Shown: positions 50,601-57,748, counted from the first letter of the stretch. The stretch: DNA of 64,000 nt from Hydractinia symbiolongicarpus (GCF_029227915.1 NC_079876.1:21454001-21518000); one strand, 5' to 3'. A program made the numbers and translations. The notes: a model not told the origin generated them from the sequence alone.

Positions 50601-53600
50601 TAAAGCGCTTTACCTGAATGTGTGGCACAGTTGACGGTTCTTATTCATCACTCATTCTGTTGTTCAACGCGGGGTAACACAGTTATATACTTGTGGCTTA
50701 ACCCGGCGTTTAAACGGAGTGTATCCTGTGTCATGATTAATTTGTTAGCATTTATGGCAACTTATTCCGCAAAAAAAATAATATTGACTATTTTTTTTTG
50801 CTATGACGGGTAGCAACTGGTATTAAGCATAAACACATGTGCAGTGTTAACAACGGCTGTTTCCTGTGTTTCTGTTAAACCGAAGTTGCGAAAAAGTTTT
50901 TTTTGAAAAAGGTACTGTACCTACATGAATGTGCGACATTGTTTACCTGTACTAAGCAAGCTGGCCGGAGTAACATTCATTTTTGAACTTTCACCGACAT
51001 ATGTATACCTGTACTAGACTGCTCCACCTGAATGTGTGACACAATTTACGGTTCTTATTTATTGCGTCACAGAGTTTTTAAATGCTGGGTAACACTTTTA
51101 CTTGTGGCTTACCTCGGCATGTGACGCCGGGTCTCCCGGCTAGCACATCAATATTGTTTTAACGTCAAAGTTTGGTAAATTATAGAACAACTTGTTTTAT
51201 ATATAATGCCCACAAGGAACAAGGTAATATTAACTTGTAGAACTGGCTTGTCATTAAAACAGATTTAAAAAACAAAATGATTAAAAAAATTATTCTATGA
51301 CCAATGAAAACAGAACACAAAAGAAAACAGATTAAAATCAACAATTTTTCAATAACGTTACTTTCCACTTTAAATGATATTTCCTGTTTGCAGAAATTGT
51401 AGAATTTGGTGTTTCACTATTGTTGATGTTTCATACTTGTACAGTGTAATGAGATGAGAGTTTTTATGCAGCATCCACATCTTGTTTTATTTTAAGCTTG
51501 TGCTCCTTTATACATGCAATTATCCATATTTGTAGTTAAAATTTTTATTATTGTTTAGGAATATATCGAAAAAGCATATGAAAAAGTAAAGATAGCTTCA
51601 CACTTATGTGACAGGTAAAGTGTTGACCAGTTTACAAATGGTTCTATTAAGCATGCCACAAAAATCTAACAGATAGAATTTAAAAGCAAAGCTCTTTAAC
51701 ACAAATTAAACTCTTTCTACAAAGTTCTTAACAGCTATCGTCTGAAGTAGTAATTTTGTATCGCTTTCATAACTTTGTATCTCTTAAAAATCCTAGATTT
51801 TGATTATTAGATATTCCAGTACACAAAAAGTTGCAGTATGTCACACTGGAAACAACATGACAGTGGGAGCAACTAAATGGATGAATGTAATAATCCGTTT
51901 GAGCTCATAAAAATTTACTTGCTAACATGATCAAAAAATGCTGAAAATTGAAAAGACGGAATTAAGAAAAATATGAAATGAAACAGCATGACCCTAAAAA
52001 TCCAATAAAGTTAAATTTTGAATATGTTATAGCCGATTTATTTTAAGCAACCAGTGAAAATTTCAAACAAATAAGTTGTTCCAATCAAAAGTTATGATTG
52101 TGATGCTCCCTAGGAAAATCAGCCACTTCGAAATTAAATGTTAATAAAATGGACGTAAATCACGAAAAAGTGATTATGCAAGCACAAAATCTAAAATTCG
52201 TATTCTTAAAAATACGAATTTTGTATATTTATGGATATGACTCATTTTTAATAATACAAAATTTCTGTATTTCATATTTTATAAAATACAAATAACGAAG
52301 TGGTCGTTTGCCTGGACAGCATCACAAATATCATCTTTTGCTGATAAAAATTTAATGTAAATCAAACTTACAAGAAAAAAGGAAAATCCATCACAGAGCC
52401 ATTGGGTCCTCATGCACCAATAATTTCCTTAGAAATTTCGTTTTGTCATACTGTGATCAAAATAATATACATGTTTTAATGAATGGTTATTAGGTTTAAA
52501 ATATGTTTAACTAGTTGATAAGGCCCATGGAAAAGCCACTTAGGCAGAAGAACAATAGGAAAGATCTGTCATTTAAATTTTGATGACAACAGCAAATATT
52601 TCAGTATATTGAATACTGCCCTTTACCAAAAAAATTAAACTGAAAATGCAAAAAAGACCATTTTCAAAAAAGTTTAAAAAATCTAACGCAAAATGTCAAA
52701 TGTCAAATCGCATGAAATCTTCCTAAGAAAACCTTACACAAAATATAAAAAACAACAGCTTGCAAGGTGTAAAATCTATTTGTTAGAAAGTTAAAACATC
52801 TACAGTCACAACACCAACTACAACAACACCAACAACTACAACGCGGATAATAAAAATAAAGTCAGGATTAACACATCTTTAAATATTTACATCTTATTAA
52901 GTGATTACGTTGAAAACCTTCAATATTTTAATCTAAAGTGTCAAAAAGCTTGCAACAGCAAGCACAAGTCATTTATTCAGTTGCATACCATCCTGTCCCC
53001 CAAAAATATATTACACAAAATGTAAAAATTAAACAGTTAACAACACAAAATTTTATTTTTTTTAATATGAAAAAGCAGTGATCAAGGAGTAAATTTGGAA
53101 TCAACAAAGATCATTATTTTGGGAAACATTTTATACGGCCCTCCTCCCTAAAGTTTACACAAAATGTAAAACAGATCGGTTTTTAAGGAACACATCCAAA
53201 TCAACAAAAATTAGTTCACTCAGCATGTTGTATATTGCCATGAACCATAAATATTCAACAAAAAGGTTGTGTAACACATCAAATTATAGAAAAATCAGCC
53301 ATTTCAGTGCATACAGTCCTTGTCTGTTAGATTACAAAATATAAGAAACAAAAAAAGTTTCAGTCAGACATTTAGTAATTTTATTATTCCCACCAAACAC
53401 TTATTCCTACAAAAATTTGCAAAATTCTCAACAAAAACAAAAACATAAAGCCATGAAATTTTCCTCCAGCAAAAATGACATCGCGTACAGTTATAGTTCT
53501 CCCAAGCAAAAGTTTATAATACTAAATATAAAAAGACGCTGGCTGACACAACAGCTTGCAACAAAAATTTGTTCTTTCAGTATATTGCACAAAAGTTTAC

Positions 53601-56600
53601 ACAAAATTTCAAAAAACAGCAGTTTGTAACACAAACAATATAAACATACAACCATATCATCCTCATATAAATTTTTTAACCCAAAGTCATAAACCCATGT
53701 AAATCTCCAATCAAATGTCAACAACCCCTGTAGAAATAACCTGGCATTATGTAGGCTGACAAAAGTTTAACAGGATGTCAGAAACAAAACAATAAAAAAT
53801 TTGTTCCATTTGTCATGTTGCTTGTGGTTCCCTTGTAAAGTTTACAGGAAATGTGAAAAAAATATATTTTTCGGGCATAATGCATCACACTATCCTAAAA
53901 GTTTAAGAGGTCTTTGAAAGATTTTGTAGCTAGCTTGTTACATCATAATTTGTGCTCAAAAGAAGAGAAGTTTGACTACTAAGGTAGAACTAAGAGATGA
54001 AGGAGGAATAACAACATAACTCATACGTTAGAGCTAGCTATAGGATGGAGCCTTAAAGCTAACATTAGCTAGCTAACAGTAGCTAAGACACCCAGTTAAA
54101 TATACTTAAACTGGGGATACTTAGCTAGGTCTATAGCAAGCTATTTATGCTTAGTAAAACACATATAAGAGAAAAATAGTAATGTAAAAATGATAACATC
54201 ACAGTGAGTTCAACAAACCAAAGTTTTCCGTTTGGCTAGCAAATTTGTTTGTTAGCCAGTTAACAGCTTTATGTAGCATTTTGAATTTTAGGACAAATAC
54301 ATTAGTTATGCACCAGAGGATGCATTAATTATGCAAAAAATGTAAACAAATATGCTAGCTTTTTCATAAAAGCGCGGTAAAATATTAAACTTTAGGAATG
54401 TGAGACTTTTGTCTGCTTGACAACTTAAAGTATTCTACATAAAAAGTAGCTTACGTGTAACACGTAGCTCTAGCGACATAAAAATCGAACGTCTAAGTTC
54501 TTTTTTGTGAATTCAAATATACTTCAAACTCTTGAATTCAAATCCACTTCAAACTCTAGCCTTTACTGTCTACTTCTAACTTTACTTTACTACTTCTAGC
54601 TCCACTCTTCACTTCTGAAGTAACTTATCGTGGCTTCCAACTTCACTTTTCTACTTCTAATTCTTCAATTGGCCTTTTTTCATTTTCAAATATGCGTTTT
54701 TGAATCACGTTACCTGTTTTTACTTTTTGCACTTTTTTTAAGAGATAAAGGGATCGTTCTTTTGTTGTTTTTTGTGTCGAGAGTAACCATTTTTCAAAAG
54801 TTAGCCGTTAAATTTTTATGACAAATCAAATTAAGTTGTTTTCATCACGTGCCAATGTAAACCCACTGGCTAAATGGACATAGTTTTTTAGGCGACGTCA
54901 GAGAAAATTTTGGCGACTGCAAAGAAAAATGAACACATCCACTTTGCCTTTCACAGACAGACGCACACACTCCTGGTATCATTATAAGAGATGATGTCAT
55001 AAACTCTTTTGGTTCTGAAACAGTTAGGTTGCCTCAGTTTTGATCAGAGTTAGTTCAGTTGTAATCCCAAGTTTGTTACCCAGGAGCATTGATTGAGACA
55101 ATGTTATATTCAAAATGTTGATCAGCGGGACTTTGAAATTCAGTCTTGCATAATATTATTATTCTATTTGAAGTGTAGCCATCAACCACAATACTTTATG
55201 TAATTATGTTGAGGAAATATAAACCAATCAGAAAAAGGCAGTCAACTTTTGACTACAGGTTGAACATATTTCTCCTTTCTGCAAGAGCTAATGGGATTTT
55301 TTTTAATATAAGGAGAGACAGGTATCCTTTCTAATCACATAGGAGCAAAAACTAACTATCTGCACTATCTTACTATCTGCACTATTTGCTATAGAAAGTT
55401 AAACAATTGTCTGTAATAGCAATAAGGGTTTAAAGATAATTAGAAGTGTCCAATATTTAGAAACTCCATTTTTTTGTCTATTTTAGGCCTAAAAACGATC
55501 ACTGGTTACTTTGAGCTATTAAAAGGGTTTGAGGCACTAGCTAGGTTGTTTACAGACAAATGAAATACACATATTTCTTACTTATAATAAAATCTTTAAT
55601 TACAGATTGTTTCTTGTGCCGGATCGTCAAGCTTTCCATTTTTTCGCGAATGGCAAGTAAGGAATCTGAATCATCTTTACTCACTCACCCAAACTCAAAT
55701 TAAACAATGATATAAAAAAGAAGTGTTTAAAATAAAGTAACGCATCTTTGTTTGTTTTGTGTTTGTTTTGTTTGTATTCTTTGTTTGTTTTTTACCCTGT
55801 CTGCTAATTAGAAAGAAATTTGAGGAAGAAAGTTCATTTCATGCCAATAAAATTAGCTGCTAATCAGAGTATCCGCTAATTGACTGTCCCTGTTAAAAAA
55901 GATTTGTGTGCAGTTTTGACCGTGTGACCTGTGCAAAAGAATTTGTCCGTTAATTGGAGGTGTCCACTAATTGGAGCGCCCGGTAATTGGAGAGTTGACT
56001 GTATTTTACATCTAAATCTTGGTATAGGTTACAGGAAATAGCAAAGCATGGTTTCTTTATTACATGGTGTCATTCGTTAAGAGTAAGCTAATGGCACAAA
56101 TTTCTCAAATCGGTATTAACATGGAAATTCACTGGAGAATGTTTACAAAAAGAGTTCAACTTCGATGTTGTTTGTTGTTGTTATAGCTTAGCTACCCTAC
56201 ATTCAGGATTAAGCTAGTATTTATTAGTTTATACTAAGTGAAATGGGTCAAGTTAGAATATTAAACCTAGCTATAACTAGCTAGAGTAACTATAAAAGGA
56301 CATTTTCACCATTTTTAGCTGCACCCAAAGTCAAAACTTAACTTTATAGCTACACATATTTGCCTTATATCTGCACATATTTGAGAAGTGTAGGAAGTTT
56401 CATTGTTTATCATGTTAACCTCATATGGGTAATACAGAAGATTTCTTTGTAAAAGAACTTGTACTTTCAAGGGAGATTTTTACAAGGATTACTTTCGCGG
56501 AATTAAATATTTTGCAAGATAAACTTTTGCGATTTTGCGATTTATAATTTTTCACATTTCTCGCTGAGAAAAAATTTAAGTCTGAAACTAATGTCCCACA

Positions 56601-57748
56601 TAGTGTGGACATTTTTTAATAATAAGCTATGCAACCACTTTTCTTTTCTAAAAAATAAAAACACATTCCGAACCGATTAGTCTCTGCAGCCATTTTGGCG
56701 TAACCGTTAAATCACAAGTCAAAGTCCTATAAAGTCAGTAGAAAAATGAAATAATGACTTGAAACTTTTTTAGAAACGTTTTTAGACTGGTTTAATAAAA
56801 TGAAGCCAAAAAGATTTTCTCACTGCCATTACAGTTCCTGTATTTAGCTATTCTCAGAGATGCCAACAAACTGTTTCTAACAGCATATCAATTTTCACAG
56901 GATACATGTGTAGAAAACATTAAAAGTGATTCTCATGATTAAAATAAGTCAAACAGATAAAATGTGTCCCAGGTTTAGGACAAAATAATGTGCTTCTAAA
57001 GTTAAGTGCCAAACATTCAATTTAAATTTATGCCGTATAAATGCAAAGTTGTGGGAAAGTTATTTTTATGGTCCACCCAGATCTGCAACACGGTTTATCT
57101 GCACTAATCGCTCAACCAGTGCCTCTCACAATTAATTTTTGAACATTCAGAGGAACTTATTATGTAAAATAGAAAATGCTGAACAACTCTATTTGCTTTC
57201 CTTAAGTAACAAATTCCTTTCAATGTTAGTTTTTGAAAAAGATTTGCACCCTTAATGCTTTAGTGCTTTAGTGCTATAAGCTCCCCATTAGATTTGTGTT
57301 AATGCTAAGTGCCCTACGTGTGACACAGTTTACCCTGTACTAAGTGTTCAACAGGGAGTGAGACTTAGTCTTTCAGCTGCAAAAACAATCAACAAAAATG
57401 CCTTATCATTGCAAGAATTTCATAGTGAATGTCACATCTTACTAAAGTTTCCCAAATTTTTAATTTCATTAAAGAAATCTAAAAATTTGCAGACATTTGT
57501 ATATCAAAAATAGGTTTTTGTTCGCTGTGACAACATACAATACCTTGCATACCTAGCAAGCTAATGTAATGCGATTTTAGCCCTTGAGTGCTAATCCCAA
57601 TACAGAGGAAAAGTTTTCTTTCACTAGCATTTTTGTGCATGTGTTTATTTTCTATTTTGTACCTTATGCAGGTATCGCAAACGACAGACATGGAGCGAAA
57701 CTTTTTATAACTTTATGGGAAGACCATTCTTTGATGATTTTACAGAGC
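16118..57748 (+). CDS. TTC39: tetratricopeptide repeat protein 39 (TTC39A/B-like), 5' part of the gene
   Basis: Four exons join with matching phases: 16118-16221, 18567-18642, 51559-51614 and 57672-57748, all with GT donors and AG acceptors. The encoded chain reads SIENAEKALALCMCNKFFEA, then DESCMYHTISKATISYLQAL, then EYIEKAYEKVKIASHLCDR, then YRKRQTWSETFYNFM up to DDFTE. It aligns in order with the N-terminal part of TTC39A/B: the AxxLFLNNxFxEA helix, the SMYHALGY block, the MTFE helix and the CxxYRKK block (DUF3808/IML2 family). The ATG at 16118 is the first plausible start, though the frame stays open up to the acceptor at 16087. The following HAEVCYAECLL exon was not found and should lie beyond 64000. 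Intron 2 is about 32.9 kb and full of mobile elements. The family has TPR repeats; its molecular role is poorly known. Confidence 0.85.
16805..18330. mobile_element. hAT-like non-autonomous element with TCCTGG repeats
   Basis: The ends are inverted: CATGGTGACTAC at 16805 and GTGGTCACCATG ending at 18330. The adjoining octamers CAATAATA and CAGTAATG match at six of eight positions, consistent with an old 8-bp duplication. Just inside the left end a 54-base unit (TCCTGGAAAATCCTGGGAAA) is repeated about twice and trails off in shorter copies to 16960. GTCCTGAAAT/GTCCTGGAAT occurs again near the right end (18250-18302). No intact transposase is present. It lies in intron 1 of the TTC39 gene. Confidence 0.5.
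18643..20486. other. intronic stretch without recognised features
   Basis: This is TTC39 intron 2 downstream of the exon ending at 18642. I see AT-rich sequence and short open frames without family resemblance, and no splice-bounded exon. Confidence 0.3.
20487..23880 (-). mobile_element. non-LTR retrotransposon (CR1/L2/jockey-like LINE), degenerate
   Basis: From 5' to 3' on the minus strand: a short Cys-containing segment (23853-23770). Next is an apurinic-type endonuclease at 23734-23120 (KFLHQNINGICGKLD, SETHTND, IICGDFNCDY, TLIDLIFTTD). A linker follows at 22973-22446. Reverse transcriptase begins at 22449-22018 (ITPLYKSGDRSNIDNYRPI) and continues at 21814-20942 (GVPQGSILGPLLF, catalytic YADDTVIYS). 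The body is split by frameshifts and stops, so it is inactive. The 3' end is an AAT-type microsatellite (TTA repeats at 20489-20511 on the plus strand) next to TTTATACAGG, the same tail as the LINE at 41586. It lies antisense in TTC39 intron 2. Confidence 0.85.
23881..24304. other. intronic stretch without recognised features
   Basis: No coding exon or element boundary is supported between the LINE 5' end and the Helitron fragment. Confidence 0.3.
24305..24640 (+). mobile_element. partial non-autonomous Helitron copy (5' part)
   Basis: Starting near TCTGTATATTAATAC it matches, in the plus orientation, the 5' half of the family seen at 59896-59153. Shared landmarks are GTCCGTCTGTGA, CCAAAGTGGATATC, GGAAACGAGGTGGTGACATC, CCGCGTGG, TTGGGAAAGTTTCCC and CCATTTCAGAATGG. 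It stops after GATAACGTCA, lacking the hairpin and CTAG end. Sequence from 24640 to about 24780 holds another small repeat, with CACATGTCCTGTACTACT and CCCATGTCCTACACTACT 60-odd bases apart. Confidence 0.65.
25237..26172 (-). CDS. C2H2 zinc-finger protein of a cnidarian/fish mobile-element-associated type, 311 residues
   Basis: Residues 5-27 form a C-x4-C-x11-H-x4-H finger (CQFRNC to HMWSYH). A second C2H2 finger follows at about 37-60 (CSISGCNSKFTSERSFLRHI). An acidic Asp/Glu/Asn-rich stretch comes next (about residues 97-118), then a helical region with LLELRESFNVSQTAVGFISE. The C-terminal part has ISPEEIAIYD and VVYYVPIFKTLQQMF. Known uncharacterised proteins of cnidarians and fish have this order and continue with a further large domain, which is absent here. 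The frame is intact over 311 residues, so this is either a first large exon or a truncated copy. A divergent zinc-finger gene starts 270 bases away on the other strand. Confidence 0.6.
   Translation of the reverse strand: MKFLCQFRNCVYGSVCFRWLIQHMWSYHSLEINFSVVCSISGCNSKFTSERSFLRHIKSKHKSFHHGNMKKIVGGTESTFQVRNTSASIPQDKLSSESDVEIDDIIMENGNDDEDMDNVNGDGLNNNFMYHFPNYADIVADILLELRESFNVSQTAVGFISEKISHILDIDRKQLEHSVKSSLMRNHQNFVIDYETNTLLNFKSPSKRECQRFSNGQTLNNNISAKPNYISPEEIAIYDSEVTCHGNVVYYVPIFKTLQQMFSHEDSFGVVAEGPEFSENRIVKNLCDVSISYKVKNGSMRVKNATIQPMF
26444..26940 (+). pseudogene. multi-C2H2 zinc-finger ORF with one frameshift
   Basis: It begins MGFCHVCQTYIRSGMKLHVE, a zinc-knuckle-like start, followed by CSYCHKKC. 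After a stop and a one-base frame change near 26590-26610 it continues with CEKCGDNC, CEKCQGTFIYASSLTRHNNY, CKYCLPDC and CCFCIKTF, ending at TGA near 26938. At least five Cys pairs are present, so zinc binding is likely. It could be a two-exon gene instead of a frameshifted one, but I see no convincing splice pair. It is divergent to the zinc-finger gene at 26172. Confidence 0.5.
27090..27375. repeat. cluster of GTTTCTTA motifs
   Basis: GTTTCTTA or GTTTCTTATAAAC occurs about eight times in 285 bases (for example near 27110, 27141, 27272, 27319, 27349, 27362), plus TAAGAAACC at 27085. The cluster sits next to the left end of the 27466-29727 element. It mirrors the TAAGAAAC cluster at 7930-8290. 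Confidence 0.5.
27466..29727. mobile_element. inverted-repeat DNA element with arrays of GGCCTAAGTCCA
   Basis: The two ends are perfect inverted repeats of 35 bases (ATATCGCTACCTTAGTTC onward, 27466-27500 and 29693-29727). Inside each end the motif GGCCTAAGTCC(A) is repeated: about eight copies in the left arm (27490-27855), and seven or more in the right arm (29250-29705), mostly in inverted sense as TGGACTTAGGCC. Several copies are preceded by AATTCTAAAGGG. Flanks read ATAT on both sides, consistent with a short target duplication. The only sizeable ORF lies in the middle (28446-28730). Arrays of short subterminal motifs are transposase-binding sites in En/Spm-type elements; the same role is inferred here. 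Confidence 0.8.
28446..28730 (+). CDS. uncharacterised 94-residue protein carried by the GGCCTAAGTCCA element
   Basis: The ORF starts in a good context (AAAATGG) and is intact. The protein is charged and compact, with YKVGEKCHVRAGYFDKSEAA, EGRILSVHKTSVRVKFLIDE and ISTIKF-like strands (STIKFEHIVAI). Alternating hydrophobic beta strands (KCHVRAGYF, EGRILSVH, VRVKFLID, TIKFEHI) suggest a small beta-barrel of the Tudor/SH3 kind, an inference from pattern only. I recognise no family. An AATATATTGT box lies about 25-35 bases upstream and an AATAATTTATT about 20 bases after the stop. It sits at the centre of the element, about 1 kb from each inverted end, so it may be the element's own protein. Confidence 0.45.
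   Translation: MGTRSWNSEVKYKVGEKCHVRAGYFDKSEAADKYSDFFVHKEESLLEGRILSVHKTSVRVKFLIDESVSTIKFEHIVAITDQKLLITQDLQRLL
29728..30737. other. intronic stretch without recognised features
   Basis: No exon or element end is supported here apart from a short duplication, AACAATCATTGAACGCACAA followed at once by AACAATCATTGAGCG (30700-30733). Confidence 0.3.
30738..30872. repeat. array of TGACTCCTTT / AAAGGAGTCA motifs
   Basis: Eight or so copies of GACTCC(C/T)TT in either sense lie in 135 bases, including the perfect palindromic unit TGACTCCTTTCAAGGAGTCA at 30741-30760. The array is 150 bases upstream of the PolB pseudogene. It may be the terminal region of the element that carried it. Confidence 0.7.
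31027..32645 (+). pseudogene. protein-primed family-B DNA polymerase, N-terminal part (Maverick/Polinton-like), broken
   Basis: The first 296 codons hold a Lys-rich start, a Pro-rich repeat tract of PxxPxRKP type (about residues 65-120), and a conserved region with YKPLKGSSYIKLP and NECFRWC. An in-frame TGA at 31915 interrupts the reading, which then resumes in the same frame. It continues with a zinc-finger-like CMYCLKCFSSNDILVKH motif (32205-32260). After frame changes near 32340 and 32440 come an exonuclease-I-like acidic motif and CGYGYKVVCCYDDKYSKP. The order matches the N-terminal half of PolB proteins in Polinton/Maverick elements and related virus-like elements. The polymerase catalytic motifs are absent; homology stops near 32645, where Gypsy sequence begins. 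It is a dead fragment. Confidence 0.75.
32650..32968 (-). mobile_element. Gypsy retrotransposon, C-terminal end of integrase (distal piece)
   Basis: On the minus strand from 32968 this reads LEGKDWRKHLDQFLLS in one frame, with HYHTTPHTVIGQAPA overlapping in another. This is the block that follows EVERFxRTL in Ty3/Gypsy integrases. The preceding block ends at 37447, so this piece was separated from it by the 4.48-kb insertion. The remainder to about 32650 is degenerate and no 3' LTR is visible. Confidence 0.65.
33140..34964 (+). pseudogene. integrase-core (rve-like) transposase, broken, with internal duplication
   Basis: In order it contains a helical start (LELEKEIRQ-like region near 33350), IYFKSLGCTWKEIANWLVVS as the helix-turn-helix-like part, and GHLRSLGISVQQHRV. 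RRKYSVSVPNSLWHLDDHHS follows with the first catalytic Asp, then GFVIHKCINGFSRLITYLQC with the second-Asp region altered to Asn. A degenerate HNQRIECLWRDVWSYV block carries the Glu. A C-terminal tail has LEWFGIDWHAP and VEVFDVDNPLTNEQL, ending at TAA near 34962. Frameshifts (near 33440, 34250-34330 and 34650) and stops (TGA at 33639 and in the repeat copy) make it inactive. It belongs to the same family as 2366-3468 and is the candidate recombinase of the 32969-37446 element. Confidence 0.75.
33616..34174 (+). repeat. 279-bp tandem duplication inside the integrase gene
   Basis: Bases 33616-33894 are repeated almost exactly at 33895-34173, starting GTGAGACCAATGGTTTAGC. The unit is 93 codons long and carries the first catalytic region twice, including the same TGA. 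The near identity of the copies means the duplication is young relative to the other damage in the gene. Confidence 0.9.
34965..35482. other. AT-rich spacer between the convergent integrase and HECT pseudogenes
   Basis: No exon is supported. The region contains no extra gene that could complete the element. Confidence 0.4.
35483..37065 (-). pseudogene. HECT-type ubiquitin ligase, degenerate second copy
   Basis: The 5' part (37065-36310) reads in pieces: KKQSKPTKLVKPKTYGVVLL and DEEEHKSDKSRLREELILAN, then LYIQLIVPATFLVM, then an acidic Ser-rich stretch (SEEQATKDNIEVLTG). A stop lies near 36325. From 36302 the HECT N-lobe follows with NQAGVDAGGVKRQFYSEIF, IVAHSIVQTGIGMANLF and DIHGAMPF. A real-looking intron follows: donor AAA|GTAAGA near 35914, acceptor TTTTTCAG before 35761. 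The next exon encodes DKNRILITQGIMVHFLFNKP. After a one-base shift near 35577 it ends WNALFPELSKALLKDFIIRF and an acidic tail. No thioester cysteine motif is seen, so this copy could not transfer ubiquitin. It lies inside the 32969-37446 inverted-repeat element. Confidence 0.75.
35796..35822. repeat. TA dinucleotide run
   Basis: A short TA/AT run lies within the intron of the HECT pseudogene. Similar runs occur at 3865-3890 and 60729-60750. Confidence 0.8.
37447..40764 (-). mobile_element. Ty3/Gypsy LTR retrotransposon body (gag-pol), degenerate
   Basis: Gag starts at 40764 (MATALQLPAPAYCDPTC). A CCHC zinc knuckle lies at about 40072-40030 (CSRCGIKGHRGTDC). The aspartic protease active site is LIDSGSSANI near 39825. 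Reverse transcriptase is at about 39530-38640, with SDDVFILG in place of YxDD and GLCLNPAKCEFRKSEIVFSG. RNase H begins near 38540. Integrase has its HHCC region (CIHCQHLKRH near 38100), its core with DLQGLYPTGEY, and ITDNSPQFVSEKLQ near 37600. Stops and shifts break every domain. The integrase frame is cut at 37447 by the 32969-37446 element and resumes at 32968. The element lies antisense in TTC39 intron 2. Confidence 0.85.
41034..41217 (-). repeat. 5' LTR of the Gypsy element
   Basis: On the minus strand the segment starts TGTCATGTAG at 41217 and ends ATATAACACA at 41034, with TG...CA ends. It is followed by ACATTGGCAACAAG, the expected place of the primer-binding site, and then by gag. The matching 3' LTR was not found. 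The LTR cuts into a Helitron copy, whose sequence resumes at 41218. Confidence 0.65.
41218..41540 (+). mobile_element. partial non-autonomous Helitron copy (3' part)
   Basis: It matches the family in the plus orientation: ATGATCCTATACATTTTCTT, a second ATGATCCTATACATTATTTT, and TGACGTCAGCAG. It ends with TAAGTGGATTTCTCCACAGG, a hairpin, then CTAG at 41537-41540 followed by T, exactly the Helitron 3' signature. Its 5' part is missing where the Gypsy LTR begins. Confidence 0.7.
41586..44824 (-). mobile_element. second non-LTR retrotransposon (CR1/L2/jockey-like LINE), degenerate
   Basis: The minus strand holds an endonuclease start at 44824-44486 (LNVLHQNVRGLLANFSGLQA, LSETHIS). The endonuclease continues at 44397-43582 (YRPPNGTKHL, LIGDMNVNYL, SLIDIIATN, SDHDLVG). 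Reverse transcriptase follows at 43610-42870 (AKIVPLFKSGDTNKPENYRP, LVGALFLDLSKAFDTI) and 42788-42396 (PQGSILGPILFLIFFNDF, QFADDTVIYVANADP). A C-terminal block is at 42172-41906. Frame breaks separate these parts, so it is inactive. The 3' tail is an AAT-type microsatellite (ATT run at 41588-41616) with the neighbouring TTTATACAGGATT, shared with the LINE at 20487. The first residues hint at a hydrophobic segment (VVFYALLLFLLLF), odd for a LINE endonuclease start. Confidence 0.85.
44825..46890. other. intronic stretch without recognised features
   Basis: I see AT-rich intron sequence with short, unconvincing open frames. A small inverted pair, TTGGTGATTGAG at 46523 and TTCAATCACCTAA at 46587, is the only structure noticed. 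Confidence 0.3.
46895..47520 (-). mobile_element. LINE reverse-transcriptase C-terminal fragment
   Basis: The ORF at 47370-47176 contains FCYFGDMLGSEGGVGRSV, then IGSAWRKFLLSLL and KGRLYEAW. This is the conserved block after the reverse-transcriptase core of many animal LINEs (CYLGDML, then AWxKF, then KGKVY). The frame continues in broken form through SETWTVKQEDL. Upstream, VCKPCKVEIID matches the same proteins. Only this small 3' region is present. Confidence 0.65.
47745..48610 (-). pseudogene. reverse transcriptase fragment of the YRDD-type family
   Basis: From 48605 downward it reads NDHKENFYNDTKLRLN and KNELGHISKIIPKVN, then after a stop YYGAEVCELVGLFILNKMD. Next is LYHDNGFVAFKDTSGHGMER and, in a shifted frame, KKTVNFLDTMLNLKNGTFKP and KHPPNII. 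This is the layout of a reverse-transcriptase family found in cnidarians and fish whose active site normally reads LYRDDGL. Here it is YHDN, so the catalytic aspartates are damaged. Stops and shifts confirm a dead copy. Whether the family belongs to Penelope-like elements is not certain from this fragment. Confidence 0.65.
48611..50285. other. intronic stretch without firm features
   Basis: A 64-residue open frame on the minus strand at 48777-48583 may be a further upstream piece of the neighbouring reverse transcriptase, but it has no clear motif. The rest shows no supported exon. Confidence 0.3.
50286..50392. repeat. array of GCGCCGCCCTCTATTAA with an inverted arm
   Basis: AAGCGCCGCCCTCTATT occurs twice and AAGCGCCGCCCTCCTA once in direct order (50309-50360). 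The inverse, GTGCGGCGCTTATTAG, follows at 50374-50389. The GC-rich arms can pair, in strong contrast to the AT-rich surroundings. AATAAGCAC copies precede it. It looks like the end of a miniature element. Confidence 0.7.
50560..51135. repeat. diverged direct repeat, about 140 bp unit, two copies
   Basis: The segment starting ATATACCTGTACTAAAGCGC (about 50588) returns at about 51000. Shared landmarks are CACCTGAATGTGTG, CACA, TTACGGTTCTTATT, GGGTAACAC, ACTTGTGGCTTA and a CCGG end. Pieces of the same family are seen near 57305-57360 and, inverted, at 62325-62400. It is a dispersed repeat of unknown class. Confidence 0.55.
52511..54991 (-). mobile_element. non-autonomous Helitron copy with enlarged middle
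   Basis: On the minus strand it starts TCTCTTATAATGATACC after an A (54991) and ends CTAG before T (52514-52511), with the family's hairpin region just before. At 2481 bases it is far longer than the 744-base copy. The extra length is mostly degenerate tandem repeats (52650-53880) with phrases such as GTTTACACAAAATGTAAAA, CAGCTTGCAAC and TTTCAGTATATTGC. No Rep/helicase protein is present. Confidence 0.7.
54992..55919. other. intronic stretch without recognised features
   Basis: This lies in TTC39 intron 3. A possible exon-like stretch at 55607-55655 has an open frame after TTACAG. It does not match TTC39 and is out of phase with the flanking exons, so it is not included in the model. Confidence 0.3.
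55850..56010. repeat. degenerate array of CTAATTGGAG / CCGCTAATTG motifs
   Basis: TCCGCTAATTGAC, TCCGTTAATTGGAGG, TCCACTAATTGGAGC and CCGGTAATTGGAGAG follow one another at 16-60 base spacing and end in GTTGACTGTATTTT. Such TAATTGGAG arrays look like another short-motif terminus. No coding sequence is involved. Confidence 0.55.

Noticed and set aside
53417-53724. Overlapping 70- and 77-residue ORFs
   Set aside because: They lie inside the degenerate tandem repeats of a Helitron copy and show no protein-like conservation between repeat units.
55607-55655. Possible extra TTC39 exon (LFLVPDRQAFHFFANG)
   Set aside because: It does not align to TTC39, and inserting it would break the phase between the exons ending at 51614 and starting at 57672.
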